From an uncultured Clostridia bacterium (GTDB lineage: Bacteria > Bacillota > Clostridia > HGM11514): a stretch of 8,271 nucleotides of DNA. The notes under the pieces were generated by a model. That model saw only the letters and a list, made by a program, of their open reading frames with translations. It was not told the DNA's origin and did no database searches. The stretch spans positions 1 through 8,271 of the forward strand of contig CAKSSZ010000055.1 of the NCBI GenBank assembly GCA_934489915.1, read 5' to 3'. Positions within the stretch are counted from its first letter, which is position 1. Each line of letters opens with the position of its first letter. Positions 1 to 7,007 of the stretch are shown here, piece by piece. The position numbers and the translations under genes were made by a program.

Positions 1-8
1 GTTTTAAG

Positions 9-1115
9 GTGGCCAAGCGCTGTAAGGTGTTACACATTGCCCTGGTGCACGGCGGCGGCGTAGAGGTTTATACCAGAATGCTCATCGCACATACCTATCA
101 AAGCTGCGATACGGTATTGATTTGCGCCCCGGAATATGACCGGCAATTGCTGCCGGAGCATTCCTGTACCGTCTATCCGGTGGATGTACCGAGGGAAATA
201 TCGGTAAAAGAAGACTGCAAAGCCGCTTTTGCAATACGGGATATTCTTAAAAAAGAACAACCGGATGTAATCTATTGCCACTCCTCCATGGCGGGAGCGG
301 TCGGGCGCATCGCGGCAATGGGGTTAGGGTGCAAGGTGATCTATAACCCCCATGGCTGGTCCTTCGATATGGCGATATCCCCCCGGAAAAAGGAAATTTA
401 CCGTTTTTTAGAAAAGCTTTTGGCAAGAAAAACGGATCGAATTGTAGCCATTTCGGAATACGAAAAAACCATTGCATTAAAAAATAAAATCTGTCATGAA
501 AATAAAATTGAGGTCATTTTAAACGGCATTGATTTGGAGCAATGCCGCTCCGTCAAAGGGGACAAAACAAAGCTGGGATACCAGGAAAAGGATTTTGTGG
601 TCGGCTGTGTGGCGAGACTGTCCGAACAAAAGGATCCCTTGCTTTTTGCAGAGGTTGCCGGCTGTATTGCAAAAAAGTGTCCTGACGCACGCTTTGTTTG
701 GGTCGGTGACGGGGAGCTGAAAGAAGAATTTATGGCAGCCCTCAAAAAAAATAATGTGCTGGAGCAAACAACCGTAACCGGTTGGGTCAACAACCCCTGG
801 GAATATATCGCCATGTTTGACGTGGCTGTTTTGCTTTCCAAATGGGAAGGCTTTGGTCTGTGCCTTGCCGAATACCTGGCGTTGGGCAAGCCGGTTGTAG
901 CAACCAACGTAGGTGCTGTTTCGGAAATTATTCAAGACGGCATTTGCGGCAGGCTGGCAGATGACAGAACCCCCCCATTGATTGCAGAGGAAATTATGTC
1001 TTACCGGCAATGCCAAAACCTCAATGCAATCCGTCAGGCATGCAGGAACGCAGCCGAAAAATTTGATTTCAAAGCAACGGCGGATCGGACAATGAAAATG
1101 ATTGCTCAATTGTAA
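9..1115 (+). CDS. GT4-family glycosyltransferase (GT-B fold)
   Basis: Retaining glycosyltransferase of the GT4 family, expected at the cytoplasmic membrane face, moving a sugar from a nucleotide-sugar donor to a growing lipid-linked glycan. From the GTG at 9 the protein is 368 aa, normal for the family. The N-terminal acceptor domain opens with KVLHIALVHGGGVEVYTRML (6-25), which has the glycine loop, and continues through VIYNPHGWSFD (110-120). The donor domain carries the hinge-proximal VILNGID (169-175), VARLSEQKDP (201-210), WVGDGEL (231-237) and the E-x7-E signature EGFGLCLAE (E280 and E288), followed by GKPVVATNVGAVSEI. The reading frame is open to the left edge, so the start could lie a few codons upstream. 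GTG at 9 fits because the conserved first strand begins at residue 6. A TAA at 5-7 in another frame could be the stop of the preceding gene. It ends 17 nt before the PPT start. Donor and acceptor sugars cannot be read from the sequence. Confidence 0.93.
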   Translation: MAKRCKVLHIALVHGGGVEVYTRMLIAHTYQSCDTVLICAPEYDRQLLPEHSCTVYPVDVPREISVKEDCKAAFAIRDILKKEQPDVIYCHSSMAGAVGRIAAMGLGCKVIYNPHGWSFDMAISPRKKEIYRFLEKLLARKTDRIVAISEYEKTIALKNKICHENKIEVILNGIDLEQCRSVKGDKTKLGYQEKDFVVGCVARLSEQKDPLLFAEVAGCIAKKCPDARFVWVGDGELKEEFMAALKKNNVLEQTTVTGWVNNPWEYIAMFDVAVLLSKWEGFGLCLAEYLALGKPVVATNVGAVSEIIQDGICGRLADDRTPPLIAEEIMSYRQCQNLNAIRQACRNAAEKFDFKATADRTMKMIAQL

Positions 1116-1120
1116 GGGTG

Positions 1121-1129
1121 AGAGGTGGA
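1121..1129 (+). promoter_or_regulatory. Ribosome binding site fixing the start of the first PPT gene
   Basis: The purine run AGAGGTGGA sits about 4-5 nt before the ATG at 1133. It argues for ATG 1133 over the in-frame GTG at 1118, which would place this ribosome site inside the coding region and add five residues before the conserved KLGIVSCYF strand. Confidence 0.7.
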
Positions 1130-1132
1130 ACG

Positions 1133-2341
1133 ATGAAATTAGGAATCGTATCCTGTTATTTTATCAATAATTACGGAAGTATCCTACAGGCATATGCCCT
1201 GCAGGAATTTTTCTGCGCCAAAGGGGTAACATGTGATACCGTCTCCGTAGAAGGCTTAAAGCCGTACCTGAATGCGAAAAAAAGACAATACTATCTCCGC
1301 AATATTTATCAAACAGGGTTGCTCCTTTCCAAGCTGCCCATGATATCTTTAAAGATACTGCAAAAAATCAATTACAGAAATCTCGGGCAGATGTATTCCG
1401 AGCGTGTGCAGAAATTTGATCAGTTCCGAACAAATTTTAAGCTTTCCAAGGAAAACCCCTCTTCCCCGGAGCAGCTGACCGCTTTGGCGGCCATGTATGA
1501 TAGGATTGTGGTTGGCAGCGACCAGCTATGGAGACCGGATAACCTGTTCCCGGAATATTATACGCTGCGCTGGGTACCGGATGAAATCCCGAAGGCTTCC
1601 TATGCAACCAGCTTTGGCGTTAGCAAGCTGGACAGACGCGACCGGGAAAGGGCAAGAGGGTTTTTAACCCGCCTGTCTGCGATTTCAGTACGGGAAAGCA
1701 GCGGCAGCCGTTTGGTAAAGGAGCTGACAGGAAAAATTGCCCCCACTGTTTGCGATCCTGTTTTTTTGCTTTCCAAACAGCAATGGACAACGCTTTCCGA
1801 TCCGTCACGCTGCCCGAACCGAAAATACATTTTTACATACTTTCTCGGAAAGGAACGGGAATGCCGCAAATTTACCGAAAGGCTCTCGGCTGTGACGGGT
1901 CTGCCGGTAGCGGGGGTCATACACAACGACGCTTACCTTGCGTCCGATGAAACAATAGACAGTCCGATTGGCTCCTGCTCTCCCAATGAATTTTTGGGAC
2001 TCATTGCAAATGCGGAATATGTCTGTACGGATTCCTTTCATGCCACTGCATTTTCCACGATATTTCACAAGAATTTTTTTGTGTTTCCCCGCTCTGCATC
2101 AAAAAAGCACGGAACAAACGCAAGGCTGGAATCCTTTTTACAGGCGGCAGGGCTAACAGACAGATGGATCAGCAGCCCCCGAACAATCCATGACATCCCC
2201 CTTTGTGAGATTGATTTTAAAACAGTCGATCAAAAGATAGGGACCCTGATCCGCCAAAGCCATGCGTTTATTGAAAACGAACTATTGCAAGGAGTCAACC
2301 GGAATGAACAGGAAAAAAATTTTGCATCTCAGCTTGACTAA
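1133..2341 (+). CDS. Polysaccharide pyruvyl transferase family protein (first copy)
   Basis: Member of the PPT family (CsaB/WcaK/Pvg1-like, GT-B-like fold). Characterised members transfer a pyruvyl group from phosphoenolpyruvate onto a sugar hydroxyl pair as a ketal, adding negative charge to the glycan. The chosen ATG gives 402 aa, usual for this group. Visible family blocks are the N-terminal NNYGSILQAYALQEF (12-26); VVGSDQLWRPD (126-136); SYATSFG (156-162) followed by SVRE (185-188); CDPVFLL (207-213); and the C-terminal SPNEFLGLIANAEYV (283-297) leading to TDSFHATAFSTIF (299-311). The histidine of SFH is the best candidate for the PEP-handling residue by family analogy. An alanine stands where I would expect glycine (SFHG). 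The last 38 nt overlap the next gene, giving a polar tail (GVNRNEQEKNFASQLD) that looks dispensable. Many PPT homologues in Clostridia have no proven substrate, so 'pyruvyl transfer' is family-level inference. Confidence 0.9.
   Translation: MKLGIVSCYFINNYGSILQAYALQEFFCAKGVTCDTVSVEGLKPYLNAKKRQYYLRNIYQTGLLLSKLPMISLKILQKINYRNLGQMYSERVQKFDQFRTNFKLSKENPSSPEQLTALAAMYDRIVVGSDQLWRPDNLFPEYYTLRWVPDEIPKASYATSFGVSKLDRRDRERARGFLTRLSAISVRESSGSRLVKELTGKIAPTVCDPVFLLSKQQWTTLSDPSRCPNRKYIFTYFLGKERECRKFTERLSAVTGLPVAGVIHNDAYLASDETIDSPIGSCSPNEFLGLIANAEYVCTDSFHATAFSTIFHKNFFVFPRSASKKHGTNARLESFLQAAGLTDRWISSPRTIHDIPLCEIDFKTVDQKIGTLIRQSHAFIENELLQGVNRNEQEKNFASQLD
2289..2294 (+). promoter_or_regulatory. Ribosome binding site within the PPT gene for the second GT4
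   Basis: AAGGAG lies 9 nt before the ATG at 2304, inside the 3' end of the PPT gene. It selects ATG 2304 over the in-frame ATG at 2262, which has no comparable upstream site and would add 14 residues ahead of the conserved KKILHLSL strand. Confidence 0.75.
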
Positions 2342-3428
2342 AAGCATTGGCGGGATTGCTTCCTTTCAAAAAAACCTGCTGAATCATACGGACAGCAATG
2401 CGGTGGTGTTTGAATTTGTGACAACCTACCCGGACAGTGCGTTCCTTCCCTTTTTGCAGGAGAAGCATGTGAAGGTACACCGTTTGCCTCCTCAAAAAAC
2501 CGTTCTGCCCTATTGTGTTTCGTTATACAGGCTTTTAAAAGAAGAACAGTATACCGCCGTGCATATTCATAAGAATTCGTGTGCAAACCCAATGGCTTTC
2601 CTTGTTTGCCGCATGGCAGGCGTAAAGCAGGTGATTGCACATTCCCATAACACCGCTTCGGTGGGCGGGAGGGGTGCGGATCTGTTCCATTTTCTCTTCA
2701 GACCGCTGGTGAGACGGCTGTCCACCCATAAGCTGGCCTGCTCAACGGATGCGGCAATGTGGCTCTACGGAAAAAAATATTGCCAAAAGAATGACGCCGT
2801 TCAAATCATCAAAAACGGGATTGACACAAAGCTGTTTTCCTATAATGAGAAGGTGCGGCAGGAAGTACGGGCGGAGTTTGGATGGGAGCGCCGATTGGTG
2901 CTGGGGCATGTAGGGAATTTTATTCCCCAGAAAAATCATTTCTTTCTGGTAGATCTGATCTCCGAAATCACCCAATCGGAAAAAGCTGCAATCCTCCTGC
3001 TTTTCGGCCGAGGGGACGCAATGGAGCGTGTTCGTGAATATGCAGTCCAAAAGGGCGTTGCAGAGCATATCAAGTTTATGGGCGCAAGAACGGATATCGC
3101 CCGATTCTACCAGGCAATGGATTTATTCTTATTCCCTTCCTTCCATGAGGGGCTCCCGATTGCCGGCGTAGAAGCGCAAACCGCCGATTTACCGTGCCTG
3201 TTTTCAGACGCAGTTACAAAGGAAATCATGATTACCGACCGTGCCGTCTCCCTGCCGCTGGACGCAGGTGTATCCGAATGGGCGAAAAGGGCGGTCTCAC
3301 TTGCCAAAACACAAGAACGAAGGAACGAATCCGAAAAAATCATTGCTGCAGGATATGACGCAGCAGAAATGGGAAAACGAATGGAGCGAATTTATGGGCA
3401 GCAATCATGTCATCAATCTCATCCGTAA
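2304..3428 (+). CDS. GT4-family glycosyltransferase (EpsF/CapM-like)
   Basis: Second retaining GT4 enzyme of the operon, 374 aa from the chosen start. It begins ILHLSLTKSIGGIASFQKNL (6-25), with the family's glycine loop. The acceptor half continues through HIHKNS (87-92) and IAHSHNTASVGGRG (111-124), then the linker IIKNGID (168-174). The donor domain shows LGHVGNFIPQKNH (200-211), LLFGRGDAMERV (232-243), IKFMGARTDI (256-265) and the E-x7-E motif EGLPIAGVE (E282 and E290). The layout resembles exopolysaccharide enzymes of the EpsF/CapM type rather than the first GT4 here, and the two GT4s diverge in their central blocks, so they probably make different linkages. It overlaps the PPT gene by 38 nt at its start and the FrhB-like gene by 35 nt at its end. 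The C-terminal tail QQSCHQSHP is encoded mostly by the second overlap and looks like a read-on extension. Sugar specificity is unknown. Confidence 0.93.
   Translation: MNRKKILHLSLTKSIGGIASFQKNLLNHTDSNAVVFEFVTTYPDSAFLPFLQEKHVKVHRLPPQKTVLPYCVSLYRLLKEEQYTAVHIHKNSCANPMAFLVCRMAGVKQVIAHSHNTASVGGRGADLFHFLFRPLVRRLSTHKLACSTDAAMWLYGKKYCQKNDAVQIIKNGIDTKLFSYNEKVRQEVRAEFGWERRLVLGHVGNFIPQKNHFFLVDLISEITQSEKAAILLLFGRGDAMERVREYAVQKGVAEHIKFMGARTDIARFYQAMDLFLFPSFHEGLPIAGVEAQTADLPCLFSDAVTKEIMITDRAVSLPLDAGVSEWAKRAVSLAKTQERRNESEKIIAAGYDAAEMGKRMERIYGQQSCHQSHP
3383..3386 (+). promoter_or_regulatory. Ribosome binding site within the second GT4 for the FrhB-like gene
   Basis: GGAG lies 7 nt before the ATG at 3394 and inside the end of the upstream glycosyltransferase gene. 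It supports ATG 3394 as the start; the open frame reaches back to 3241, but that extension has no family similarity that I recognise and lies entirely over the GT4 gene. Confidence 0.65.
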
Positions 3429-4596
3429 AACCGATTGCAGCGGCTGCGGAGCCTGCGCCTGTGCATGCCCGGTAAGCTGCCTTTCCATGAAGCATGACAG
3501 CGAGGGCTTTGATTATCCGAATTTGGACAGGCAACGCTGTATCCGCTGCGGACGGTGCCTCTCGGTATGCCCCGTACAATCAAAGCCGGAGACGGGCAAC
3601 TACCGCAGGAGGGTTTTTGCGGTGCAGCATAAGGATGATAAAATCCGCCGTGAAAGCACCTCCGGGGGAGCATTTACCGCCATTGCGGAATATATCCTGC
3701 AAAACGGCGGTATTGTGTACGGTGCGGGAATGGATGAAACGTTCCAAGTCCGTCATATGCCGGCTTCCTGCACAGAGCAGCTGGCATTGTTCCGAAACTC
3801 CAAATATGCGCAAAGCGATTTGGGGGATACGTTTTTAAAGATCAAAAATGAATTAGCGGAAGGGAAAAGAGTTCTTTTTTCAGGCACGCCCTGTCAGGTT
3901 GCAGGGTTAAAAAAACTGTTGCCTGACGCCGGCGAAAACCTCGTTACCGTTGACGTTGTATGCCGCGGGATCCCCTCCCCGACGGTGTTTGCACAATATA
4001 TTCATTATCAAAAGAAACGACTGGGCACATTTGATCGGGTGTTATTCCGGGATAAATACGCAGGCTACACCCATACGACCATGAGCCTGTATCGGGAGCA
4101 TACCTGCCTGTACCATAACGGACTGGAATATGATCCCATGCTGAAGCTGTTTTATCAGGGGATGATTTGCCGTCCGGTTTGTTCCCACTGTCATTTTAAA
4201 GGCATGGAGCGGTGCAGCGATTTTACCCTTTGGGACGGCTTTTCCGCAGGGGAAATTGACCCTGCCTTTGACGATAACAAGGGAACCACCTTCGTGATGC
4301 TTCATTCTGAAAAAGCGGAACTGATTTTAACAGAAATCCGGGATCGGATCCGGAGCTGTGAAGGAAACACAGCGCAGGTATGCGGCAGCTCGGCAGAACT
4401 GGTTCAAAGCATTCCGCACCATCCCCGGCGGCAGGAATTTTTCCGGGACGTCTCTTTTATGCCACCGGAGGAGCTTTTTCACCGCTGGGCGCCTATCACC
4501 TTGCGGGTCAGGCTCAACAAGCTTTTGCGGAACCTGCTTGCAAGGCTTGGACTGTACTATTTTGTAAAAGGGTTAGCCGCAAAATTACAAAAATAA
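3394..4596 (+). CDS. FrhB/FdhB-like iron-sulfur (flavo)protein of polysaccharide loci
   Basis: Homologue of the coenzyme F420 hydrogenase/dehydrogenase beta-subunit family, whose archaeal members bind FAD and 4Fe-4S clusters. It has 400 aa from the start chosen by its ribosome site. A ferredoxin-like N-terminus holds two complete 4Fe-4S motifs: C15, C18, C21, C25-P and C49, C52, C55, C59-P, with extra cysteines at 23 and 29. Family blocks follow: STSGGAFTAIAEYIL (88-102), FRNSKYAQSDLG (133-144), VLFSGTPCQVAGL (160-172), VCRGIPSP (189-196), and in the C-terminal domain RPVCSHCHFKGMERCSDFTLWDGF (260-283; C263 and C266). No hydrogenase or F420-dependent partner is nearby, and Clostridia are not generally F420 users, so the database-style name is misleading. 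Its position between two PPT-family genes and glycosyltransferases points to a redox step on the glycan or its donor, but the reaction is unknown. The basic C-terminus (LNKLLRNLLARLGLYYFVKG) may associate with the membrane. Confidence 0.88.
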   Translation: MGSNHVINLIRKTDCSGCGACACACPVSCLSMKHDSEGFDYPNLDRQRCIRCGRCLSVCPVQSKPETGNYRRRVFAVQHKDDKIRRESTSGGAFTAIAEYILQNGGIVYGAGMDETFQVRHMPASCTEQLALFRNSKYAQSDLGDTFLKIKNELAEGKRVLFSGTPCQVAGLKKLLPDAGENLVTVDVVCRGIPSPTVFAQYIHYQKKRLGTFDRVLFRDKYAGYTHTTMSLYREHTCLYHNGLEYDPMLKLFYQGMICRPVCSHCHFKGMERCSDFTLWDGFSAGEIDPAFDDNKGTTFVMLHSEKAELILTEIRDRIRSCEGNTAQVCGSSAELVQSIPHHPRRQEFFRDVSFMPPEELFHRWAPITLRVRLNKLLRNLLARLGLYYFVKGLAAKLQK

Positions 4597-4600
4597 CGGA

Positions 4601-4606
4601 AAGGAG
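4601..4606 (+). promoter_or_regulatory. Ribosome binding site fixing the polymerase start
   Basis: AAGGAG sits 7 nt before the ATG at 4614, in the 17-nt gap after the FrhB-like stop. It rules out the in-frame ATG at 4380, which would place 78 extra residues over the upstream gene. Confidence 0.8.
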
Positions 4607-4613
4607 TGCGGAT

Positions 4614-5990
4614 ATGGATCAATACATCATTCAACCCCCTAGGGTGCGGCGCACCTATCTGTTATGGATATCGGCATTTCTTCTCATTTTTAACGTGTAT
4701 CATACGAAACTGATGAGCCTGCTGTCGTTTCCCTCCTCGCCTGCTTCTATCATGGCCGTTCAGGGGTTTGCGTTGGCTCTGCTGCTGGTATATTTTCTGA
4801 CGGCCAAAAAGCTGAAGCTGCAAAACATAGCAATACAGCCCATAGAATGGCTGCTGATCCTGACGCTTTTGGTGATGCTGGTGACCACGGAAAGCGTCAG
4901 TGAAAACCTTACCTATATGGTTCGGTATGCCGTTTTGGTGTTCCTGGTCATACTGATGAAATATGATGAGAATTTTTTCCCTATTATTTTTTATTGTATT
5001 CTGGCGGCGGGGCTTGTGCATGTGATCGCCACAGTATGGTTTTATTTTGACACGGATTTTTATATGGCTCATATTTATCCCCATTTTAACCCCAGCCAAA
5101 AGGCACATTTATATGAGCAGGTGCAAACCAATCACCATGCGGTGGGTCTTTCCAATCATTACAGTCAGAACGGAATTTATATGGCGATTTCATTATGCGC
5201 TTCCTTTGCACTGTTTTTTATGAAATCCCGTAAAAATATCCCCCGGAAGGGCTTGCTGCTGGCGGTTGTTCTGTTTGCTCTGATTTTAACCGGGAAACGG
5301 GGCGTTCTTATTTTTGCAGTCTTTGCATTGCTCGTATCGTATATTATTTGCAAAAAAGGTGCTTTTACAAATAAGGTGGTAACGGTTTTATTTATCCTCA
5401 GCAGTATGTCTCTTGTGATCTATGCTCTTTCCTTTTACGTCGCAGGCATTGCTGCTTCTTTGGAGCGGATCACGGCAATCTTCGCAGCGGAAAGCGAAGG
5501 TGCAGACGTTTCCAACGGAAGGTTCAAGCTTTATGCAATCGCATGGAATTTCTTTAAAAGCTCTCCGTTATTGGGCATCGGATGGCGGGAATTCAGCAAA
5601 GAGGTGATAAATTATTATCATCAGGATTCTGTTTTAAGAGATGCACATAATGTTTTTCTGCAGTTATTATGTGAAACGGGAGTGATTGGGTTTTCGGTGT
5701 TTCTTTCCCTGTTTCTTGCTGCCATCACACAGACGGTACAGCTTGTGGTCAAGGTGCAAAAGAATACGCTTTCTCTTCCCGGGCAGACAAAAGCGGTACT
5801 GATCTTTTCCCTGTGCTATCAGGTGTTTTTCCTGACATATTGTATTACGGGAAACCCTCTTTATGACTTGGAAACAGTGTATGTGTATCTGATCTCCATT
5901 GGATTTTCATCGGGGATCGCTTTTCAGCATCAGGAAGCAATAGCAAAACTCAAATGGCAGGTTACGCACAAATCAAATTATATTAAGTAA
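4614..5990 (+). CDS. O-antigen ligase/polymerase-type membrane protein (Wzy-like)
   Basis: Integral membrane protein of 458 aa that most likely polymerises the lipid-linked repeat units on the outer face of the membrane. By eye there are 11-12 hydrophobic spans, near residues 14-30, 44-63, 77-91, 100-116, 121-145, 187-203, 213-226, 230-246, 254-281, 346-379, 393-412 and 421-437. Two long extramembrane stretches stand out: about 146-186, rich in His and Asn (HFNPSQKAHLYEQVQTNHH), and about 282-345. The second carries the Wzy_C-type signature: SNGRFKLYAIAWNFFKSSP, LGIGWREF and then DAHNVFLQLLCETGVIGF (343-360), matching the family's H-N-x-x-L-x-x-x-x-E-x-G pattern. Ligase and polymerase members share this domain. 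In a Gram-positive polysaccharide operon a polymerase is the simpler reading. The AAGGAG-supported start puts the first span shortly after a basic N-terminus (RVRR). No flippase is visible in the window, so this protein's partner must be elsewhere. Confidence 0.88.
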   Translation: MDQYIIQPPRVRRTYLLWISAFLLIFNVYHTKLMSLLSFPSSPASIMAVQGFALALLLVYFLTAKKLKLQNIAIQPIEWLLILTLLVMLVTTESVSENLTYMVRYAVLVFLVILMKYDENFFPIIFYCILAAGLVHVIATVWFYFDTDFYMAHIYPHFNPSQKAHLYEQVQTNHHAVGLSNHYSQNGIYMAISLCASFALFFMKSRKNIPRKGLLLAVVLFALILTGKRGVLIFAVFALLVSYIICKKGAFTNKVVTVLFILSSMSLVIYALSFYVAGIAASLERITAIFAAESEGADVSNGRFKLYAIAWNFFKSSPLLGIGWREFSKEVINYYHQDSVLRDAHNVFLQLLCETGVIGFSVFLSLFLAAITQTVQLVVKVQKNTLSLPGQTKAVLIFSLCYQVFFLTYCITGNPLYDLETVYVYLISIGFSSGIAFQHQEAIAKLKWQVTHKSNYIK

Positions 5991-6010
5991 GCTTGGAGTG
6001 AGAAGCAAAG

Positions 6011-7003
6011 ATGGTTTCTGTTGTCATTGCAGCATATAATGCCGAAAAATACATTGCAAAATGCTTGGAAAGCCTGCAAAAACAAACCTATCCCGATTTT
6101 GAAGCGATTGTCGTGGTGGACGGCGCAACCGATCAAACCTTGGAGATTTGCAAGGCGTTTTCGGCCGGGGACAGCCGCTTTCACACCGTTTACAGGGAAA
6201 ACGGCGGTCTGGCAGCCGCAAGAAATACCGGGCTGGATCGGTGCAGCGCAGAATATGTAGCCTTTGTGGACTCAGACGATTATGTCAGCCCGGATTATCT
6301 GGAGCTTTTGGTGGGCGCCATGCAAAAAACCGGCTGTGATATCTCCGCCTGCGGGTATCTCCTGGAAGAGGAAAACGGGACGGAAAGGCGCCGCATCAAC
6401 CGCCCAAGCGAGCGGATGAATCCGGAAACGTTTTTAAACCGTATGCTGATCCCGCTGAACCGTTCGTACGGTGCTTTTGTCTGGAATAAATTATATCAAA
6501 ATGACATTATCAAAAGCTTTCATATCCGCTTTCCGGACGAAAAACGGTATTTGTTTGAGGATCATTATTTTAATTATGAATATATGAAGCACGCAAGGAG
6601 CGGGTGTTATACTGCCGCCTGCGCTTATCATTATATCGTGAGAAAAAACACCGGCATCATACGGGGCATTACCGAGCAGAACAAGGCGGCAGAAAAATGG
6701 CTCCATTATGCGGATGTGTTTGATCTGATCATAAACGATCCCTACCCGGGATTTGAGGAATTTAAACAACAAATAAAACGAATGAAGGTATGGCATAGCT
6801 CCACTGCGGTTCGGGTGCTGGCGCATTACGGGAAAAGCGATACGCCCGAATATAAGACCATGCGCCGATATATCAAAGAAAACGGGCTTTCCTATTTAAA
6901 AGCCCCGTATATTGGCACAAAAAAGAAACTCGGCATGCTGCTTAGTTATTTCACGCCCCGTCTTGCTTTCAGGCTATGGTCATGCCCGGTAATCGGCAGG
7001 TGA
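6011..7003 (+). CDS. GT2-family glycosyltransferase (GT-A fold), first of tandem pair
   Basis: Inverting GT2 glycosyltransferase, 330 aa, with the catalytic domain at the N-terminus and no membrane span. Blocks in order: VSVVIAAYNAEKYIAKCLES (2-21), VVVDGATD (34-41, where most members read VDDGSTD, so the first Asp is Val but the second is kept), ENGGLAAARNTGLD (63-76), the metal-binding FVDSDDY (85-91, DXD type), FVWNKLYQ (156-163) and FED (182-184), whose Asp is the likely catalytic base. The C-terminal ~130 residues are basic and aromatic-rich, as in many capsule GT2s. ATG 6011 is preceded by GGAG at 5995-5998, a rather long 12-nt spacing, so initiation may be weaker than for its neighbours; an in-frame TGA at 5999 leaves little room for another start. 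It ends 4 nt before the next GT2. It probably adds one sugar of the repeat unit; donor unknown. Confidence 0.93.
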   Translation: MVSVVIAAYNAEKYIAKCLESLQKQTYPDFEAIVVVDGATDQTLEICKAFSAGDSRFHTVYRENGGLAAARNTGLDRCSAEYVAFVDSDDYVSPDYLELLVGAMQKTGCDISACGYLLEEENGTERRRINRPSERMNPETFLNRMLIPLNRSYGAFVWNKLYQNDIIKSFHIRFPDEKRYLFEDHYFNYEYMKHARSGCYTAACAYHYIVRKNTGIIRGITEQNKAAEKWLHYADVFDLIINDPYPGFEEFKQQIKRMKVWHSSTAVRVLAHYGKSDTPEYKTMRRYIKENGLSYLKAPYIGTKKKLGMLLSYFTPRLAFRLWSCPVIGR

Positions 7004-7007
7004 GAAA

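Noticed and set aside
519..1109. Long antisense open frame opposite the first GT4 (196 codons)
   Set aside because: It is the complement of a clearly coding, motif-rich gene; it has no recognisable domain and no supporting context.
3241..3393. N-terminal extension of the FrhB-like frame
   Set aside because: It lies wholly over the GT4 gene, has no family similarity I recognise, and a better ribosome site and start are at 3383-3396.
3394..4596. Reading the FrhB-like protein as a true F420-dependent hydrogenase subunit
   Set aside because: There are no hydrogenase or F420 genes nearby, and the surroundings are entirely polysaccharide genes; the name reflects homology only.
4380..4613. 78-codon N-terminal extension of the Wzy-like frame
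   Set aside because: It overlaps the FrhB-like gene almost throughout, and an AAGGAG with good spacing precedes ATG 4614.
4641..4656. Short inverted repeat GGTGC-GGC-GCACC just after the Wzy start
   Set aside because: The stem is only 5-6 bp and lies within coding sequence about 27 nt after the ATG, with no T-run. It is too weak to call a terminator or regulatory hairpin.
4662..5108. Antisense open frame of 148 codons opposite the Wzy-like gene
   Set aside because: Its His/Gln-rich composition is what the reverse complement of a hydrophobic membrane-protein gene gives; no domain or convincing start is seen.
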